DNA from: an uncultured bacterium
Lineage (GTDB): Bacteria; Bacteroidota; Bacteroidia; Bacteroidales; JACABE01
Reading direction: 5' to 3'
Length of the DNA: 8,401 bases
Assembly: GCA_903911455.1 (NCBI GenBank)
Contig: CAIWDQ010000597.1
Span: 1-8,401, forward strand
Shown here: in pieces, positions 5,151 to 8,401 of the stretch
Layout: the number at the start of each line of letters is the position of its first letter
Position numbering within the stretch: position 1 is the stretch's first letter
Position numbers and translations under genes: made by a program
The notes under the pieces: generated by a model
Seen by the model: the letters and a program-made list of their open reading frames with translations, nothing else
Database searches by the model: none
Told to the model about the DNA's origin: nothing

Positions 5151-7562
5151 ATGATGAAAAAAATTGTATTAATCTTTGGTTTTATAATAGTAAATGTATT
5201 TATAGCTGCTGCATTTAATCCTCCAACAGGAACAATTCGTGGCACTATCACTGATAAAGTAAATAAATCTACTTTACCCGGAGCTAATATTATTTTGTTG
5301 AACACCAAGCCTCTTAAGGGGACGTCAAGTGATGCTAATGGCAATTTTAGGTTAGATAATATTAATGTTGGGAGAGTAAGTTTAAAAATAACTTTTATAG
5401 GTTACAAAGATGTTTATCTCAACAATCTTACCTTAAACACAGGAAAAGAATTAGTGTTGGATATCGAAATGGACGAAAATATTATTACGCAACAAGCAGT
5501 CGTCATAACTGCTAATGCAGATAAGTCGAGTACTAATAACACCATGACTTCAGTAAGTTCCAGGAGCTTTACAGTTGAAGAAACAGGGCGTTATGCAGGT
5601 TCAAGAAACGATGTAGCACGCATGGCTCAGAATTATGCAGGCATAGTTGGCAGCAATGATGCCCGCAACGATATTATTATTCGAGGTAACACTCCTTCTG
5701 GTTTATTATGGCGATTAGATGGCGTTGATATTCCAAATCCAAATCATTATGGTGCGTTATCTGCTACCGGTGGTCCGGTTTGTATCCTTAATAATAATGT
5801 GTTGGCAAACTCTGATTTCCTCACAGCTGCTTTTCCTGCAGAATATGGAAATGCTGTTTCAGGAGTATTTGATCTTAAAATGCGTAATGGAAACAATGAA
5901 AAGCATGAGTTTATTGGTCAGATAGGTTTTAATGGTTTTGAATTGGGAGCAGAAGGTCCGATAAGTATAAAAGATGGTTCTTCGTATCTTGTAAATGTGC
6001 GTTATTCAACTCTGGAAGCAATGGCTAAGTTGGGTGTAGATTTTGGAACAGGCACAGGCATACCTAAGTATGAAGATTTCTCAATGAAACTTAATTTCCC
6101 TAAAACTAAGCTTGGAAGTTTCTCAGTATTTGCTTTAGGTGGTATAAGTAATATAGAGATGTGGGATTCGCGAAAGGATACTACTAATGTTAAACTTGAT
6201 TTCTATGGTGGTGATGGCTTTGATCTTACAAATGGTTCGGATATGATAGCCGGTGGAGTAACAAATACTTATATGTGGAACACCAACACCTATTCTAAAA
6301 TTAGTCTTTCGGCTGCCTTCCATGATTTCAATACTATTATCGACTCTTTAACTCCCGGCAATATGCTTAAAATTCCTAATTATAGAAATAACTTTACCGA
6401 AGATAATATTACTTTTTCATTCTTACTAAATCATAAAATGAATAGTAGATGTTATATCCGTACTGGTTTCTTTTTAAGAGAAATGGGATTTAATTTATTA
6501 GAAAAATATTATAATAATGATGATAAAGCATTAAGAACAATAACAGATTTTAATGGTTCTTCATGGTTGTTGCAACCCTATATTCAGCACCAATATAAGT
6601 TTAATGATAAGCTAACACTTAACACAGGTTTGCATGCTATGTATTTTGGTTTTAATAAAGATTATTCTATTGAACCAAGAGTTGGTTTGAAATGGAGTTT
6701 AGCAGCTAATCAATCCTTAAACTTTGGTTATGGAATGCATAGTCAAATCAATTCTATAAGTGTTTATTTCCGTCAGACAAGGATGCCTGATGGAACTTTT
6801 GAAAAACTTAATGAAAACATAGGAATGATGAATAGTCAGCATTTTGTTTTAGGCTATGATATGAATTTAACGGAGTTTGCTCGTCTAAAAGCGGAGGTTT
6901 ATTATCAATACTTAAATCATGTTGCTGTTAATGGTAATATCAATAATTATTATTCTTTACTTAACGAGGGAGCAAGTTTTGGTTATGCTACTCCTGATAC
7001 TTTAAAAGCTACTGGTACAGGACATAATTATGGTATTGAATTTACTTTAGAACATTTCCTTAACAAAGGTTTTTATTATCTGTTGACTACTTCTCTTTTT
7101 GAATCTAAATATAAAGGTAGTGATAATGTTGAACATAATACAGCATTTAATGGCAATTATGTTATGAATGCTTTAGTTGGAAAAGAATTTGTATTAGGGA
7201 ACAAAAATAAAGAACAGAAAGCAAGAAATATCTTAAGTTTTGATTTGAAGACCACCTACGCAGGTGGACAAAGATATACTCCAAGTACAGTTATGTTAGA
7301 TGCAGCAAGTGGTAAATATTATCAACAATATGACGAAAGTAAAGCTTATAGTCTTCAATATAAAGATTATTCTCGCACCGATTTGAAATTAACTTACAGA
7401 AGAAACGGTAAAAAGATTACTCAGGAATGGGCTATAGATATACAGAATATATTTGATCAGAAGAATGTGTATACTCAGAAATTGAATACTAAAACAGGAG
7501 AAGTCTCTTATACTTATCAAACAGGCAGAATGATTATACCTCAGTATCGTATTATTTTTTAA
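5151..7562 (+). CDS. TonB-dependent outer-membrane receptor with carboxypeptidase-regulatory-like domain
   Basis: This 803-residue outer-membrane protein is predicted to import a ligand with energy from TonB. Residues 1-21 form a signal peptide (KK, a hydrophobic run, then AAA before the likely cut). Residues about 27-110 form a CarboxypepD_reg-like beta domain (GTIRGTITD...LPGANIIL...GTSSDANGNFRLDNI...FIGYKD). A TonB-box-like AVVITA lies at 116-121. The plug follows at about 140-248, with IIIRGNTPSG (175-184), DGVDIPNPNHYG (190-201) and AEYGNAVSGVFDLKMRNGN (230-248). The rest alternates aromatic and polar residues as in a 22-strand barrel and ends in phenylalanine (YRIIF), the usual signal for outer-membrane insertion. 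There is no N-terminal STN signalling domain, so FecR/sigma-type signalling is unlikely. No SusD-like partner follows; instead a sensor kinase starts 70 bases on. The ligand is unknown. ATG at 5151 or 5154 are equally possible starts. Confidence 0.93.
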   Translation: MMKKIVLIFGFIIVNVFIAAAFNPPTGTIRGTITDKVNKSTLPGANIILLNTKPLKGTSSDANGNFRLDNINVGRVSLKITFIGYKDVYLNNLTLNTGKELVLDIEMDENIITQQAVVITANADKSSTNNTMTSVSSRSFTVEETGRYAGSRNDVARMAQNYAGIVGSNDARNDIIIRGNTPSGLLWRLDGVDIPNPNHYGALSATGGPVCILNNNVLANSDFLTAAFPAEYGNAVSGVFDLKMRNGNNEKHEFIGQIGFNGFELGAEGPISIKDGSSYLVNVRYSTLEAMAKLGVDFGTGTGIPKYEDFSMKLNFPKTKLGSFSVFALGGISNIEMWDSRKDTTNVKLDFYGGDGFDLTNGSDMIAGGVTNTYMWNTNTYSKISLSAAFHDFNTIIDSLTPGNMLKIPNYRNNFTEDNITFSFLLNHKMNSRCYIRTGFFLREMGFNLLEKYYNNDDKALRTITDFNGSSWLLQPYIQHQYKFNDKLTLNTGLHAMYFGFNKDYSIEPRVGLKWSLAANQSLNFGYGMHSQINSISVYFRQTRMPDGTFEKLNENIGMMNSQHFVLGYDMNLTEFARLKAEVYYQYLNHVAVNGNINNYYSLLNEGASFGYATPDTLKATGTGHNYGIEFTLEHFLNKGFYYLLTTSLFESKYKGSDNVEHNTAFNGNYVMNALVGKEFVLGNKNKEQKARNILSFDLKTTYAGGQRYTPSTVMLDAASGKYYQQYDESKAYSLQYKDYSRTDLKLTYRRNGKKITQEWAIDIQNIFDQKNVYTQKLNTKTGEVSYTYQTGRMIIPQYRIIF

Positions 7563-7577
7563 TTTTACCGAATCAAT

Positions 7578-7587
7578 TATTGCAATA
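7578..7587. promoter_or_regulatory. Perfect 10-base palindrome TATTGCAATA ahead of the kinase gene
   Basis: This fully symmetrical decamer sits 15 bases after the receptor stop codon and 45 bases before the kinase start. It could be a regulator half-site pair, or a chance product of AT-rich DNA. The 70-base gap (7563-7632) shows no terminator and no good TAnnTTTG box, so I favour co-transcription of the receptor and kinase genes. Confidence 0.2.
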
Positions 7588-7632
7588 TTACTAAATAGGA
7601 AATATTAAATAATCTAATTTAAAACGAGTGTT

Positions 7633-8401
7633 ATGAAAAACATTAATTGTAAAGGAAAGGGGAAGTTCTACGAAATATTAATAATGATTGGTGGAATATT
7701 AATAATGGGAGTAGTTTTGCCAATTGTATTTGGTTTGTTTACTAATAATCCATTAAGTTTAATTTTAGAAAACATATTCTTTTCCACAATAAGTACTACT
7801 GTTTTATGGACAGGATGCAGATTTATTGTACTAAAGATATGGACAATATTCCCTTGGGAAAAGCACCCTGTAAAGCATTTAATCTGGGAAGTAATATCTA
7901 TAACTTTATATAATTTACTAGCAGTTGGAATAATATTTATTAGTGGTTATTGCTATTTATCAACAGAAGCAGCCGCTAAATATAGCTTTTTCGAAATATA
8001 TACAAGTACAGTTATTGTTTCATTAGTTATTACTTTTATTCACGAAGGGGTCTATCTTTATTTAGAATGGATGAAATCGAATAAACGCTCGCAGGAATTA
8101 GAAAAAGAGAGTTTATTGTCGCAGTTCGAAACACTAAAGAATCAAGTGAATCCTCATTTCTTATTTAATAGTTTTAATACACTTATAACTTTGATTGAAG
8201 AAGAGAAAGACGCTGCTGTTGAATATGTGCAGAAGCTTTCCGATTTCTTTAGAACGATTCTTCAATTAAGAGATAAATCTATTATAAGTATTGAAGAAGA
8301 ACTTGAATTAATACAGACTTATAGCTTTTTGCAAATGAAACGCTATGGTGATAATCTTATTTTAAATAATAATATCACTCCTGAATTTACTTCTAAATAT
8401 A
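7633..8401 (+). CDS. LytS-type sensor histidine kinase (His_kinase family), 5' part
   Basis: The frame runs from ATG at 7633 off the right edge, so only 256 residues are visible. Four hydrophobic segments (about 13-36, 44-68, 84-109 and 118-144) anchor it in the inner membrane. A short coiled linker (about 148-168, rich in E, K, Q and L) leads to the H-box LKNQVNPHFLFNSFNTL (168-184), whose phosphoacceptor is H175; this NPHFLFN sequence marks the LytS/YehU type (PF06580). The dimerisation part continues through LSDFFRTILQLRDKSIISIEEEL, and the ATP-binding domain is cut off. Proteins of this family usually pass phosphate to a LytTR-type response regulator, often the next gene. There is no extracellular sensor domain, so the four-helix membrane part probably does the sensing. 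No Shine-Dalgarno precedes the ATG. It is probably co-transcribed with the receptor gene. Confidence 0.92.
   Translation, partial: MKNINCKGKGKFYEILIMIGGILIMGVVLPIVFGLFTNNPLSLILENIFFSTISTTVLWTGCRFIVLKIWTIFPWEKHPVKHLIWEVISITLYNLLAVGIIFISGYCYLSTEAAAKYSFFEIYTSTVIVSLVITFIHEGVYLYLEWMKSNKRSQELEKESLLSQFETLKNQVNPHFLFNSFNTLITLIEEEKDAAVEYVQKLSDFFRTILQLRDKSIISIEEELELIQTYSFLQMKRYGDNLILNNNITPEFTSKY

Noticed and set aside
5147..5344. Minus-strand open frame of 65 codons opposite the receptor signal peptide
   Set aside because: It lies opposite the signal peptide and carboxypeptidase-like domain, which are clear on the plus strand.
5151..7562. SusC-type polysaccharide-utilisation locus
   Set aside because: There is no SusD-like gene and no glycoside hydrolase next to it, and 803 residues is short for SusC; a general TonB-dependent receptor fits better.

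Overview
The window looks like ordinary chromosome from a member of the Bacteroidota. The reasons are an AT-rich sequence, a TonB-dependent receptor with an N-terminal carboxypeptidase-regulatory-like domain, a LytS-type histidine kinase, no Shine-Dalgarno sequences ahead of any visible start codon, and promoter-like TATTTTTG boxes matching the Bacteroidota -7 consensus TAnnTTTG. The sequence alone does not settle the class or genus. I see no rRNA, tRNA, CRISPR array, transposase or phage gene.

Layout. (1) Bases 2-997 hold the 3' part of a plus-strand gene of unrecognised function that runs in from the left edge. A strong intrinsic terminator follows at about 1039-1073, then a GC-richer inverted-repeat element at 1078-1140. 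(2) Bases 1199-2839 encode a two-domain ABC-F ATPase, a soluble ribosome-associated type, with its own promoter box very close to the start codon. (3) Bases 2938-3525 encode an RluE-like 23S rRNA pseudouridine synthase. (4) Bases 3541-4854 on the minus strand encode a DEAD-box RNA helicase with a DbpA-type C-terminal RNA-binding domain, convergent with the synthase and only 15 bases from it. (5) The 296-base divergent intergenic region 4855-5150 has outward promoter boxes at both ends and a middle part built of small repeats, a perfect hairpin and GC-richer sequence. (6) Bases 5151-7562 encode an 803-residue TonB-dependent outer-membrane receptor. (7) From 7633 to the right edge there is an incomplete membrane-bound LytS-type (His_kinase family) sensor kinase, with no clear terminator between it and the receptor.

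How the genes may work together. The ABC-F protein, the pseudouridine synthase and the DbpA-like helicase all belong to families that act on the large ribosomal subunit, so 1199-4854 reads as a small ribosome-maintenance neighbourhood made of separate transcription units. The receptor and kinase may form an uptake-plus-sensing pair, with a LytTR response regulator possibly beyond the right edge. I found no convincing new system. The items most worth a second look are the unrecognised first gene, the receptor-kinase pairing, a 15-base promoter string shared by two genes, and related hairpins in two intergenic regions.
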